Program-made: the position numbers and the translations under genes
NCBI RefSeq assembly: GCF_001282115.1
Contig: NZ_LJBR01000040.1
Location: 1-64,000, forward strand
Origin: Streptomyces sp. NRRL B-24085
Lineage (GTDB): Bacteria > Actinomycetota > Actinomycetes > Streptomycetales > Streptomycetaceae
Length of the DNA stretch: 64,000 nt
Direction: 5' to 3'
Notes under the pieces: model-generated
The model's input: only the letters and a program-made list of their open reading frames with translations
The model's database searches: none
Told to the model about the DNA's origin: nothing
Shown: positions 51,355 to 59,711 of the stretch, in pieces
Numbering within the stretch: the stretch's first letter is position 1
Layout: every line of letters starts with the position of its first letter

Positions 51355-52286
51355 TTGATCAGCGTTTCGGAGCTGTACACGTGTCTGACCGCGCGGGGCG
51401 ACGCCTTGTTCGAGTTGTGCGGCGCCCTGCTGTGCACGGATGGACCGGTGCGGACACTGGTCGATCTCGCGCTCGCGCCCGAACACCGCCGTGGGCACGG
51501 AGCTCTGTGCGGCGGGCTCAACCGGGGCCGGATCGATGCCGCCCGGCTGCGCCGGGCTCTGGCTGGGATGCCGCTGCCGAGGGCCGCGGACGGTCGGTCG
51601 GTGTTGGCGGTGGATGTCTCTCCGTGACTTCGGCCGGACGCCGGCAGGTGTGCTGACCGGGCCTTTTGCCATACGTTCGGCCGGGTGAGGGCAAGCACCA
51701 GATGGTGCCTGGCCGGCCTTACTCGGTAGTGGCCGCGCTGGAGACGGGGCGCACGTCCTGGACTGCGGTGCTGGACGCGGTCTGCCTGGAGCCCGGCGCC
51801 GACGTCGCCGCTGTGACCACGGGGCATCCGCGAGGTCATCGGCGCCTCGTCGCCGCCGGCCAGCGGCGGCTGGGTGCCCCGGAGGTCCTTGTCGTACTGG
51901 ACGCCGGATACGACGCCCCGCGCATCGCCCACCTACTCGTCGGGCTGCCCGTCGAGATCCTCGGCCGGCTCCGGTCCGATCGCGTGATGCGGCGTCCGAC
52001 GCCATCCCGTGAAGCGATTCACCTGGCCAGCCCCAAGGGTGGCCAACCGCCCAAGCACGGCGGCGAGTTCGTCTTCGGAAAGCCCGCGACCTGGGGCGTC
52101 GAGCAGGCCGTTCACGGGACTCCGGCGGCACTCCATGCTCCGAAGCATGTCAGGCCACCCAGCCCACCGGCTCGACCGAAGGGACAGTGGCCGGACCCCC
52201 TGCCCACCCGGTGGCGGATCGAATCTCCCGCCGAGGACTTTCGGCGTACGCCGAAACCGATTGTCGCCGCACCGCGGCCCAGGTGA
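51355..52286 (+). pseudogene. Decayed DDE transposase gene (IS701-like)
   Basis: Remnant of a transposase common in streptomycetes. The first part (51355-51627) encodes CLTARGDALFELCGALLCTD and PLPRAADGRSVLAVDVSP. It breaks at TGA (51625-51627), where relatives have Trp before LRPDA. Coding then runs on for about 55 bases and shifts frame near 51685, continuing as GEGKHQMVPGRPYSVVAALE, GRTSWTAVLDAV, LVVLDAGYDAPRIAHLL and KHGGEFVFGKPATWG. The characteristic C-terminal third, with the catalytic segment around HTFRLFKQTLGW of relatives, is absent and replaced by unrelated sequence to 52286. No terminal inverted repeats or target duplication were found. Confidence 0.85.
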
Positions 52287-52348
52287 GTCTTCTCGGCAGG
52301 CCCGGCCCACCCGGCCGAACCACCACCGACAGAGACGGGGAACTCACC

Positions 52349-52531
52349 ATGCGCACCTCGCGTTCACTGCGGTTGCTCGGCGCGGCGGCTGGCGGCCCGT
52401 CGCCCATCGCACCGGACGCGGCCCACCCGGCCGCCGTGGGCCACGGCACCTGTGACCATCCCGACGGGCGGATGTCCCGCGCTGCGCCGGTGTGCGGCGG
52501 CAACGTCCTCGACCGTACAAAGCGGTACTGA
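52349..52531 (+). CDS. Possible small secreted protein
   Basis: Short frame of 60 codons beginning MRTSRSLRLLGAAAGG, with a basic N-terminus and a weak hydrophobic stretch, then VGHGTCDHPDGRMSRAAPVC and a short tail. GGGGAACTC precedes the ATG. It ends 3 bases before the serine-hydrolase start, so the two may be co-translated. The two Cys and the HGTCDHPDGR context recall small secreted SH3-like proteins of streptomycetes, of which this could be a degenerate example. It directly follows the decayed transposase, so truncation is plausible. I am not sure that it is a real gene. Confidence 0.4.
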   Translation: MRTSRSLRLLGAAAGGPSPIAPDAAHPAAVGHGTCDHPDGRMSRAAPVCGGNVLDRTKRY

Positions 52532-52534
52532 GCC

Positions 52535-53704
52535 ATGTTCCGATGGAGCAGATGGCGTTCCGTAGCAGTGCTGTGCGCCGTGGTCATGGCCGTGATGACC
52601 GCCCTGCTCAGCCCTTCGGCCACCGCGGCAACGAACGCGGCGACGGACGCGGCGTCGTCCGCGCCACATGACGCGGCCGGTGTCACCGTGTCGGCCGGTG
52701 TGACGGCGGGAGTCGCCGTCTTCGACCGGCAGACCGGCACCTTCACCGAGCAGCTGAACCCGAACATGCAGTTCCGGTCGGCCTCCGTGGTCAAACTGCT
52801 GATCGCGCTGGACTACCTCTGGAACCGCGGCCCGGACTACCAGATCCCGTCCGGTGACCAGGCCAAGTGGAACTCCATGCTGCGCAGCAGCGACGACGAC
52901 GCGGCCAGCGAGTTCTGGGTGCGCAACGGCGGGGGTTCGATCGTCACCCGGATGGCCCGTGAGCTGTCCCTCTCCAGCAACACGACCCCACCGCCGGCCA
53001 ACCAGGACGGCATGTGGGGCTACACAGCCTTGACGGCCGCGGACACGGTGAAGATCTACCGTTACCTGCTGGACACGGCGCCCACCCGCGTCCGCGAACT
53101 GATCATGGGCAATCTGAAGCAGTCCACACGCTGCTCCGCCACCGACCACTTCGACCAACACTTCGGTATCGCGGGCGCCTTCAACAAGCCGTGGGCCGTG
53201 AAACAGGGCTGGTCGGGTTTCGGTGACATCGAGCAAGGTACGTGCCGCCCCGCCACGTCGGCCCTCAACGGCAGGGCAGCGTCCGTCGATCTGACGAAAC
53301 CGGCGCTGCACACGACCGGGACGGTGGGGTCCGGTGACCGCTCCATCGTGGCCGTGTACACCCTGCACGACGTCGGCACCTCGTACGGCAAGGCGTACAC
53401 CGACCTGGGCAGGCTGACCCGTTCGCTGAACGTTCCCGGTGGCGTACGACCGGCGGGCATGTGGTTCGGCACCTGGAGCTCCGGTGTCAACGTCCGCCCC
53501 GAGCCCAACACCACCCGCGACCCGCTCCTCCAGCTCCCCGCCGGGGTCGAGGTGCTGGTCGGCTGCCAGACGCGAGGGGAGACCGTCTCGGTCCCTCCCT
53601 ACACCAACGAGTGGTGGGCCTACCTGCCTCAGTACGGGGGCTATGTCAGCAACATCTACATGAGCAGTCCGGACAACCAACTGCCCGGCGTCGCGCAGTG
53701 CTGA
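52535..53704 (+). CDS. Secreted class A-like serine hydrolase with SH3-like tail
   Basis: Secreted protein of 389 residues. A signal peptide (VAVLCAVVMAVMTALLSPSA) is followed by a penicillin-binding/beta-lactamase class A-like domain: S84-V-V-K87 is the SxxK motif, SSDDDAASEFW the SDN-like element and KQGWSG the KxG element. The C-terminal 80 residues (GVNVRPEPNTTRD to GGYVSNIYMS) form a bacterial SH3-like domain, which usually binds peptidoglycan. The chain ends in a Cys. The Glu166 region of true beta-lactamases was not identified, so a peptidase/esterase role in the cell wall is as likely as resistance. An ATG start with no clear ribosome binding site is used. Confidence 0.83.
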   Translation: MFRWSRWRSVAVLCAVVMAVMTALLSPSATAATNAATDAASSAPHDAAGVTVSAGVTAGVAVFDRQTGTFTEQLNPNMQFRSASVVKLLIALDYLWNRGPDYQIPSGDQAKWNSMLRSSDDDAASEFWVRNGGGSIVTRMARELSLSSNTTPPPANQDGMWGYTALTAADTVKIYRYLLDTAPTRVRELIMGNLKQSTRCSATDHFDQHFGIAGAFNKPWAVKQGWSGFGDIEQGTCRPATSALNGRAASVDLTKPALHTTGTVGSGDRSIVAVYTLHDVGTSYGKAYTDLGRLTRSLNVPGGVRPAGMWFGTWSSGVNVRPEPNTTRDPLLQLPAGVEVLVGCQTRGETVSVPPYTNEWWAYLPQYGGYVSNIYMSSPDNQLPGVAQC

Positions 53705-53804
53705 GCAGTGCATCACGGTGCTGCGAAGGGCGTGCGGGAAGAGCCGGGCAGGCACCCGGCACCTTTCGGCCGAACTCGAAAACCAATGAGAAAAGGACAG
53801 GTGG

Positions 53805-54206
53805 ATGACCAGGACCAGGAAGTATCTCTCCCTTGGGATTGCAGCCCTCGCCCTGACGGCGGGCGGTGTGATCGCCGCCCCTTCGGCCAGTGCCGCTGCC
53901 AGCGCCGAGTGCGGAGTCCGGGCGAGCGACGGCCGGCTGTGGTGCGGGAACCAAGCCCCCGCAATTCTGCGCTCGGGCGCCTACCACGAAGCGAACATAA
54001 CGGGCCAGCTCTACTCCAACTTCAGCTGGTTCGACTGCTGGACCTATGGTGGACTGCACGGCGGCGGCAACACCACCTGGTACCACACCAAGGGTGACTG
54101 GACCGCTCCTGGCTACGACGGGTGGGGCTACGTCCCGGCGGACTGGGTCAACACGCCGTCCTCGTTCGACGCCGATCCGAGCGCGCGCGGTCTGCGGCAC
54201 TGCTGA
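53805..54206 (+). CDS. Small secreted Cys-rich protein, SH3-like
   Basis: Secreted protein of 133 residues. The signal peptide (LSLGIAALALTAGGVIAAPS) is followed by about 100 residues with four Cys (AECGVRASDGRLWCG, WFDCWTYGG and the terminal GLRHC). The pattern of short strands, with NTTWYHTKGD and GWGYVPADWVNTP near the end, is like SH3-type wall-binding modules. The ATG follows GGACAGGTGG. It lies 100 bases after the class A-like hydrolase, which has the same kind of tail and also ends in Cys. It may be a substrate-targeting partner, but this is speculation. A strong hairpin follows. Confidence 0.75.
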   Translation: MTRTRKYLSLGIAALALTAGGVIAAPSASAAASAECGVRASDGRLWCGNQAPAILRSGAYHEANITGQLYSNFSWFDCWTYGGLHGGGNTTWYHTKGDWTAPGYDGWGYVPADWVNTPSSFDADPSARGLRHC

Positions 54207-54240
54207 GAGCAGCACTGCCGAGCTCGCCGGACCACTCCTT

Positions 54241-54276
54241 GATGTCGTCGGTCTCGTCCACGAGACCGACGACATC
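54241..54276 (+). terminator. Strong 17-bp hairpin
   Basis: GATGTCGTCGGTCTCGT and ACGAGACCGACGACATC are perfect inverted 17-base arms separated by only CC, 34 bases after the stop of the small secreted protein gene. It should act as a terminator. The perfect stem without T-tract could also be a processing or protein-binding site. Confidence 0.65.
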
Positions 54277-54433
54277 GTCGTCGTGGCGCCCCATGTCGGC
54301 GACCCGTTCCTGGACGCGTTACTGGCAGCCGCCGGGCCTCTCGTGCGTGCCTGACCGAACCGTACGTTCAGCGTTCGTGCCCTGCTCACCAGCGCGCACA
54401 GACGATTGGGTGCAGCGCCGGGCGACTGCTGAT

Positions 54434-54633
54434 TCAACGGGGGTACGCACCGTCGCGCTGAGCCCCGGGGTGCCACGGTATGTAGGCGCATACAGGGCAC
54501 GCATACACCTCGATGTCGAGGACGTGGACGCCGATGCTGCCGTAGGAGATTCCCGCCGACACCGCGCGGACGTCAGTGGCGTGGCGCAGTAGCAGAAGGC
54601 CCGGCCCGTGTACTGCTCCCCGCTGAGTTCCAT
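54434..54633 (-). pseudogene. Possible frameshifted small gene
   Basis: A leftward ATG at 54633 begins MELSGEQYTGRAFCYCA. After this the protein-like sequence continues in another frame as TDVRAVSAGISYGSIGVHVL, DIEVYACPVCAYIPWHPGA and QRDGAYPR to a stop at 54434. Each half looks like real protein, with paired Cys (CYC and CPVC) that could bind zinc, while the alternative frames do not. One frameshift near 54590 would join them. The family was not recognised. It lies alone in the gene-free stretch 54277-54887, otherwise without features. Confidence 0.35.
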
Positions 54634-54887
54634 CGCGGGTCCTGTCACCCGCCGACACGACGCATGACACAAGACGCATCACGCATGACGCTCGAGAGCA
54701 GGTATGACCACCCGTCAGCGTGAGCGCCGGGCCGCCGACGGGCCGGCCGTACAGCAGGCACTACGTCCACCGGGGGGAGGGCGCCCCCGCAGGATGACCT
54801 GCCTGCCTGATCGTGGCGGGCGACCGGAATTCCTAGCGTGGTGGCCAGGCCGCAACGGCGGCTCGACCGATACGCAAGGAGCGACTG

Positions 54888-56078
54888 ATGAGGCCCAAGT
54901 TCACCTCACGTGTGGTGCTCACAACGCTGGTGGCCGCGTTGGCCGGCATCGTCACGGCCCCGCCCGCCACGGCCGCGACAGAGACCGAGCCGCTACGCGG
55001 TGGGACGTACGCCACGTCGCACAGCCGGGATCTGCAGGCCCAGGTGGACGCGATCATGAAGACCGGGACCGTCGGGGTCGTGGCCCGGTCGACGGGCCCG
55101 CGAGGTTCCCGGTACGCGACCGGAGGAGTCGCCGACCGGGCGTCGGGCGACCTGGCACGCCCCGGCGACCGGTTCCGCATCGCCAGCACCACCAAGACGT
55201 TCGTGGCGACGGTGATGCTGCAACTCGTCGGCGAGGGGCGCCTGTCGCTGGAGGACACCGTGGAGCGGTGGCTGCCCGGAGCCGTGTTCGGGCACGGCAA
55301 CGACGGCAGCGCGATCACCGTACGGCAACTGCTGCAACACACCAGCGGCCTGTTCGACTACACCGCGGACTTCCCCGAGTTCGCATCCCTGGCCGGCTAT
55401 CAGGCCGGCCGCTACACCACCTGGACTCCGGAAGAACTGGTCGCCATCGCGATGCGGCACGCACCGAACTTCCGGCCTGGCACCGGCTGGAGCTACTCCA
55501 ATACCAACTACATCCTCGCTGGGATGATTGTTGAGAAGGTCACCGGGCACAGTTGGGAGCACGAGGTCACCACACGCCTCATCCGCCCGCTGGGCCTGCG
55601 CGACACTCTCGTCCCGAGCACCTACCCGCGGATACCCGGCCGCCACCTGCGGGCCTACTCGGCCTTCGGCGAGGCCGTACCGGAGGCCGACGTCACCGAG
55701 TTCAACCCTTCCGCCGGGGGCGCGGCGGGCGCCATGATCAGCACGACGGCTGACCTCTCCCGCTTCTACCAGGCGCTCCTCGCAGGCCGGCTGCTGCGTC
55801 CGGCACAGCTCACGGCCATGAAGACGACCGTGCGGGCCCCGGAGTTGGACCCCGGCTGGCCCGGCGTGCGCTACGGTCTCGGCCTGATGGAGGTCCCCCT
55901 GTCCTGCGGCGGCTCCTACTTCGGCCACGGGGGCGATGTGCCCGGCTACACGACCCGCAACGGCATCAGCGCGGACGGCCGCCGGGCGGTGGTCCTGAAC
56001 GCCACCGGGGACGGCTCGTCGGACTCCTCCACCCAGCGGGCCGAGAACCATCTGATCGACACAGAACTCTGCGCGTAG
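54888..56078 (+). CDS. Secreted class C-like serine hydrolase (D-Ala-D-Ala carboxypeptidase type)
   Basis: Secreted serine hydrolase of 396 residues of the beta-lactamase/DD-peptidase class C family. After a signal peptide ending near ATAATE, the catalytic set is clear: S100-T-T-K103 in RIASTTKTF, Y203-S-N205 in WSYSNTNYILAG and GHGGDVPGY near the C-terminus. The sequence resembles the Streptomyces R61-type DD-carboxypeptidases and related esterases. The ATG at 54888 is preceded by AAGGAG. It probably trims peptidoglycan peptides or an ester outside the cell. It is flanked by other secreted proteins. Confidence 0.9.
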   Translation: MRPKFTSRVVLTTLVAALAGIVTAPPATAATETEPLRGGTYATSHSRDLQAQVDAIMKTGTVGVVARSTGPRGSRYATGGVADRASGDLARPGDRFRIASTTKTFVATVMLQLVGEGRLSLEDTVERWLPGAVFGHGNDGSAITVRQLLQHTSGLFDYTADFPEFASLAGYQAGRYTTWTPEELVAIAMRHAPNFRPGTGWSYSNTNYILAGMIVEKVTGHSWEHEVTTRLIRPLGLRDTLVPSTYPRIPGRHLRAYSAFGEAVPEADVTEFNPSAGGAAGAMISTTADLSRFYQALLAGRLLRPAQLTAMKTTVRAPELDPGWPGVRYGLGLMEVPLSCGGSYFGHGGDVPGYTTRNGISADGRRAVVLNATGDGSSDSSTQRAENHLIDTELCA

Positions 56079-56277
56079 CCACGTGAACCGAGGCCGGGCA
56101 CCCGCTGTGCGAAGGTGACGCACCGCGGCGGAAAACGACCTCAAGGCGGCGTGCCGAAACTCTTTTGGATCTCGCGGCAACCCCGTGCGGTTCCTGTGGC
56201 CACAAGGAGGTGGATTCGATCACCGCGGTGATCGAGCCGGCTCTGTCTGATGAACGGCTGCAAGGAGAACACCCCCC

Positions 56278-58914
56278 ATGAGAAACCCCACGAACGGCGG
56301 GCGGCACCGTCGGCGATGGACCGCGACCGGTCTGGTGCTCGGTGTGCCGGCCATCCTGGTGCCGTATCTGCTGTTCGCGCAGGAGGACTCGCAGGCGGCG
56401 ACGGTCGACGGCGACGCCTACTACCGGCTGGTGTCGGTGCGCAGTGGCAAGGTGCTGGACGTCGACGGGTACTCCACGGCTGACGGCACCCGGATCCAGC
56501 AGTGGACGGACCAGAACACCGCCAACCAGCAGTGGCGGCTCAAGCCTGCCGGGGGCGGCTACTACGAGCTGGTGAACCGAAACAGCGGCAAGGTGCTGGG
56601 CATCGCGGGCGGTTCGACGGCGAAGTCGGCAGCCGCCGAGCAGCAGACTGATCGTTCGGCCACCTCGCAGGAGTGGCGGATCGATCAGGTGGGCGCCTCG
56701 GGTGCCGTGACCCTCACCTCCCGCAGGAGCGCCCAGGTTCTGAGCGTCGCGGGTGACTCTGCGGTCGAGGGCGCGGCGGTCGTCCAGTCTCCCGGCACGG
56801 GTGGTGCCGGGCAGAAGTGGAAGCTGGTGAAGGTCGCCGGGGTTGGGGCCACCGGGGAACGGACGGCGGCTGCGGGCGCATCGTACGTGTGGAAGAACGC
56901 CCAGGTGGTGGGCGGGGGTTATGTCACAGGGCTGGTGTTCAACCCTCGGGAGAAGGGGCTGCTGTACGCACGCACCGACATGGGTGGCGCCTATCGCTGG
57001 GACACCGGGGCGCAGCAGTGGATCCCGCTGACCGACTGGATCGGCGAGAAGGACTGGAACCTGCTGGGAATCGACTCGCTGGCCACCGACCCTGTCGACC
57101 CCAAGCGGCTCTACCTGGGGGCGGGCACCTACACCAACGACTGGGCCGGCAACGGCGCGATCCTGCGCTCCACCGACCGGGGCCGCACCTTCCAACGCAC
57201 TGATCTGCCCTTCAAGCTGGGCGGCAACGAGGACGGCCGCGGGGCCGGTGAACGGCTCGTGGTCGACCCGGCGGACCACCGCACGCTGCTGCTCGGCACC
57301 CGCAAGAACGGCCTGTGGCGCAGCAGTGACTACGGGATGACGTGGCGTCAGGTCTCGTCCTTCCCTGTCAAGGACGGGGCGGGCAGCGGCGGCGGCATCT
57401 CCTTCGTGACGTACGGCCCGGCCGGAAGCAAGACGGTCTACGTCGGTGTCGGCGACAAGTCCACCTCCCTGTACCGCTCCACCGACGGCGGCAGCACTTG
57501 GCAGGCCGTCCCCGGGCAGCCCACCGGCGAACTGCCGCAGCACGGTGTGATCTCCGGTGACGGCTCGTTGTACCTGACGTACACGAACAACCTCGGACCC
57601 AACGGCGTGACCGGGGGTTCGGTGTGGAAGTACACGCCGGCGGGCGGTGCGTGGAGGAACGTCTCGCCGTCCCAGGGCAGTTACGGGTTCTCCGGTCTGA
57701 CCGTCGACCCGCGCAAGCCGTCCACGGTGATGGTCACCACCCTCGGCCGCTGGTGGCCGCAGGACGAGATCTACCGGACCACCGACGGCGGTGCGACCTG
57801 GAAGGCACTGGCCGACAAGTCATTGCGGAACGCCTCCGCCGCCCCCTACGTCGGCACCCACACGGGGCACTGGATGACCGCCTTGGCCATCGATCCCTTC
57901 GACTCCGGGCATGTGCTGTACGGCACCGGCAACGGCATCCTGCGCAGCAAGGACGCGAACGCCTCCGACAGCGGAGGCACCAGCCACTGGAGCATGGGCG
58001 CCCGGGGTCTGGAGGAGACCGCGCTGATGGACGCGATCGCCCCGCCTGGCGGCGCCACCGTCATCACCGCCATGGGCGACCAGGGCGGCTTCCGTCACGA
58101 CGACCTGACCAAGGTGCCCGCCGGGCGGCTGAAGAACCCGCTGATGACCAACAGCACCGACATCGACTTCGCCCAGTCCAAGCCGTCGATGATGGTCCGC
58201 GTCGGCAAGGGCGGTGCACAGGACGGTGCCTACTCCTCCGACGGCGGGCTCACCTGGCACGGTTTCAGGGCGGAGCCGGTGGCCGGCGCTGACAGCGGCC
58301 GCATAGCGCTCGCCGCGGACGGCTCCGTCATGGTGTGGACCGAGGCCGGCCAGGCCCCTTATCGCTCGACCGACAAGGGGGCGAGCTGGTCGCGGGTCGC
58401 TGGTCTGGGAACCGAAGCCGTGGTGGTCGCCGACCGTTCTGCGGCGAAGACCTTCTACTCGCTGTCCGGTGGAACGCTCTACGGCAGCACCGACGGCGGC
58501 GCGACCTTCACCGCCCGCGCCACGGGCCTGCCCAACGGCCGACTCACGGCCGTCCCCGGTGTCGCCGGGGACCTGTGGATCTCCGGCGGCGACACGGGCC
58601 TGCTGCACTCCACCGACGGCGGCCGCACCTTCACCACCCTGAGGTCGGTGACATCCGCCTCCGCCCTCGGCTTCGGCAAGGCCAGGCCAGGCACCAACTA
58701 CCAGGCCCTGTACATGATCGGCACGGTCAGGAACGTCACCGGAGTCTTCCGCTCCACCGACAAGGGCGCGACCTGGATCCGCGTCAACGACAAGGCCCAC
58801 CAGTGGGGGGCCATCGGCGGGGTCGGTGTCATCACCGGTGACCCCGACACCTTCGGCCGGGTGTATGTCGGCACCAACGGCCGCGGCCTCCAGTACGGCA
58901 CCCCGTCGTCCTGA
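56278..58914 (+). CDS. Secreted GH74 xyloglucanase-type enzyme with N-terminal ricin lectin
   Basis: Secreted protein of 878 residues. A signal/anchor segment (ATGLVLGVPAILVPYLLFAQ) precedes a ricin-type beta-trefoil domain (about 45-183, with VLDVDGYSTADGTRIQQW). The remaining residues form two seven-bladed propellers rich in Asp-box-like repeats (RSTDGGSTW, RTTDGGATW, GSTDGGATF, HSTDGGRTF). The catalytic base candidate is D234 in YARTDMGGAYRWD, where GH74 enzymes have their conserved Asp; the partner Asp was not pinned down. GH74 enzymes cut xyloglucan backbones. The lectin-first order is noteworthy, since carbohydrate-binding modules are usually C-terminal. The ATG has GGAGAA upstream. Confidence 0.9.
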   Translation: MRNPTNGGRHRRRWTATGLVLGVPAILVPYLLFAQEDSQAATVDGDAYYRLVSVRSGKVLDVDGYSTADGTRIQQWTDQNTANQQWRLKPAGGGYYELVNRNSGKVLGIAGGSTAKSAAAEQQTDRSATSQEWRIDQVGASGAVTLTSRRSAQVLSVAGDSAVEGAAVVQSPGTGGAGQKWKLVKVAGVGATGERTAAAGASYVWKNAQVVGGGYVTGLVFNPREKGLLYARTDMGGAYRWDTGAQQWIPLTDWIGEKDWNLLGIDSLATDPVDPKRLYLGAGTYTNDWAGNGAILRSTDRGRTFQRTDLPFKLGGNEDGRGAGERLVVDPADHRTLLLGTRKNGLWRSSDYGMTWRQVSSFPVKDGAGSGGGISFVTYGPAGSKTVYVGVGDKSTSLYRSTDGGSTWQAVPGQPTGELPQHGVISGDGSLYLTYTNNLGPNGVTGGSVWKYTPAGGAWRNVSPSQGSYGFSGLTVDPRKPSTVMVTTLGRWWPQDEIYRTTDGGATWKALADKSLRNASAAPYVGTHTGHWMTALAIDPFDSGHVLYGTGNGILRSKDANASDSGGTSHWSMGARGLEETALMDAIAPPGGATVITAMGDQGGFRHDDLTKVPAGRLKNPLMTNSTDIDFAQSKPSMMVRVGKGGAQDGAYSSDGGLTWHGFRAEPVAGADSGRIALAADGSVMVWTEAGQAPYRSTDKGASWSRVAGLGTEAVVVADRSAAKTFYSLSGGTLYGSTDGGATFTARATGLPNGRLTAVPGVAGDLWISGGDTGLLHSTDGGRTFTTLRSVTSASALGFGKARPGTNYQALYMIGTVRNVTGVFRSTDKGATWIRVNDKAHQWGAIGGVGVITGDPDTFGRVYVGTNGRGLQYGTPSS

Positions 58915-59432
58915 CCCGCTGACCGTCCCACGGGCGGTTGACGGTTGACGCCGACGGCCCTGCCCCGGCCGCACGACCTCTCACAGGCGTCGCGGTCGGG
59001 GCCGAAGGGCGTGATCGCACCACGTCGGGCGAACACGGAACGGCCTCGTGAGCCGGCGACCGCACTCCATGCCGCTGGCTGTCGCGGCAGGGCACCTCCA
59101 CACGCGAAAGACCCGCGTCACGGGGGCGCTGGACTCTCGCGCCGACGGCTGCCCCTGTTCGCTGTACGCCGAGGGATTTCGGGCGGCGGGATCAACCCAG
59201 GAATCGGGCCCCGGCTCTCGTACGCGCGACAGCTCGAGCCGGGGCGACCTCCCACACGGCGGCCCGCGCGCCGGTTTCTGCCTCCCCCGCGGCTCACCAG
59301 CAGATTTCGTGCGGGCGTGCGATGTGATCACTCGATCGTGAGTTCTTCCCTGCGTGCCGTGGGTGCGGCGCGATTCTGGGCCGGACGGCGTGTGACCGAC
59401 GCCGCTCGGACGTTGACGGGAGAACGACGGGC
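58915..59432. other. Intergenic region upstream of the prenyl unit
   Basis: 518 bases between the GH74 gene and the polyprenyl synthase unit. The sequence is GC-rich with no convincing gene on either strand. The last 100 bases include GTGTGACCGACG and a TTGACGGGAGAA motif directly before the small helical protein gene, which provides its ribosome binding site. The promoter of the prenyl unit probably lies in the right half. Confidence 0.45.
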
Positions 59433-59711
59433 ATGACGCAGGGAGCGGGCGGCCGTGAGGGCCTGGACGAGCAGGTGCTGCTGCTGGTGGCCGGAGTGGC
59501 CGATCTGGCGGTGAGCACGCTGGGGTCGGCTCTGGGGACGATGCAGGGACTGCTGCGCCGCTCCGACGTCGCGGATCTTGCCGCGGAGGCCGAGCAGGAC
59601 CTGAGGGCGCGCGGCCGCATCGCGCTGGATCGGTGCGCCACCGTTCCTCCGGCTCACTTGGAGATCCTCGCCCGGCATGCCCTGTCCCGGCGGGTCTCCG
59701 GCGATGTCTGA
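59433..59711 (+). CDS. Small helical protein coupled to polyprenyl synthase
   Basis: Protein of 92 residues, nearly all predicted alpha-helical: an amphipathic or weakly hydrophobic helix (DEQVLLLVAGVADLAVSTLG), a second helix (GTMQGLLRRSDVADLAAEAEQ) and a third (AHLEILARHALSRRVSGDV). There is no signal peptide. GGGAG lies 11-15 bases upstream of the ATG. The stop overlaps the synthase start by 8 bases, so the proteins are co-translated and may form a complex, like small subunits of heteromeric prenyl synthases; that comparison is an inference. Family not recognised. Confidence 0.7.
   Translation: MTQGAGGREGLDEQVLLLVAGVADLAVSTLGSALGTMQGLLRRSDVADLAAEAEQDLRARGRIALDRCATVPPAHLEILARHALSRRVSGDV

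Noticed and set aside
54207..54356. Rightward continuation reading DDIVVVAPHVGDPFLDALLA
   Set aside because: Looks protein-like, but has no start or ribosome binding site and its beginning is formed by the palindromic hairpin; at most a gene remnant.
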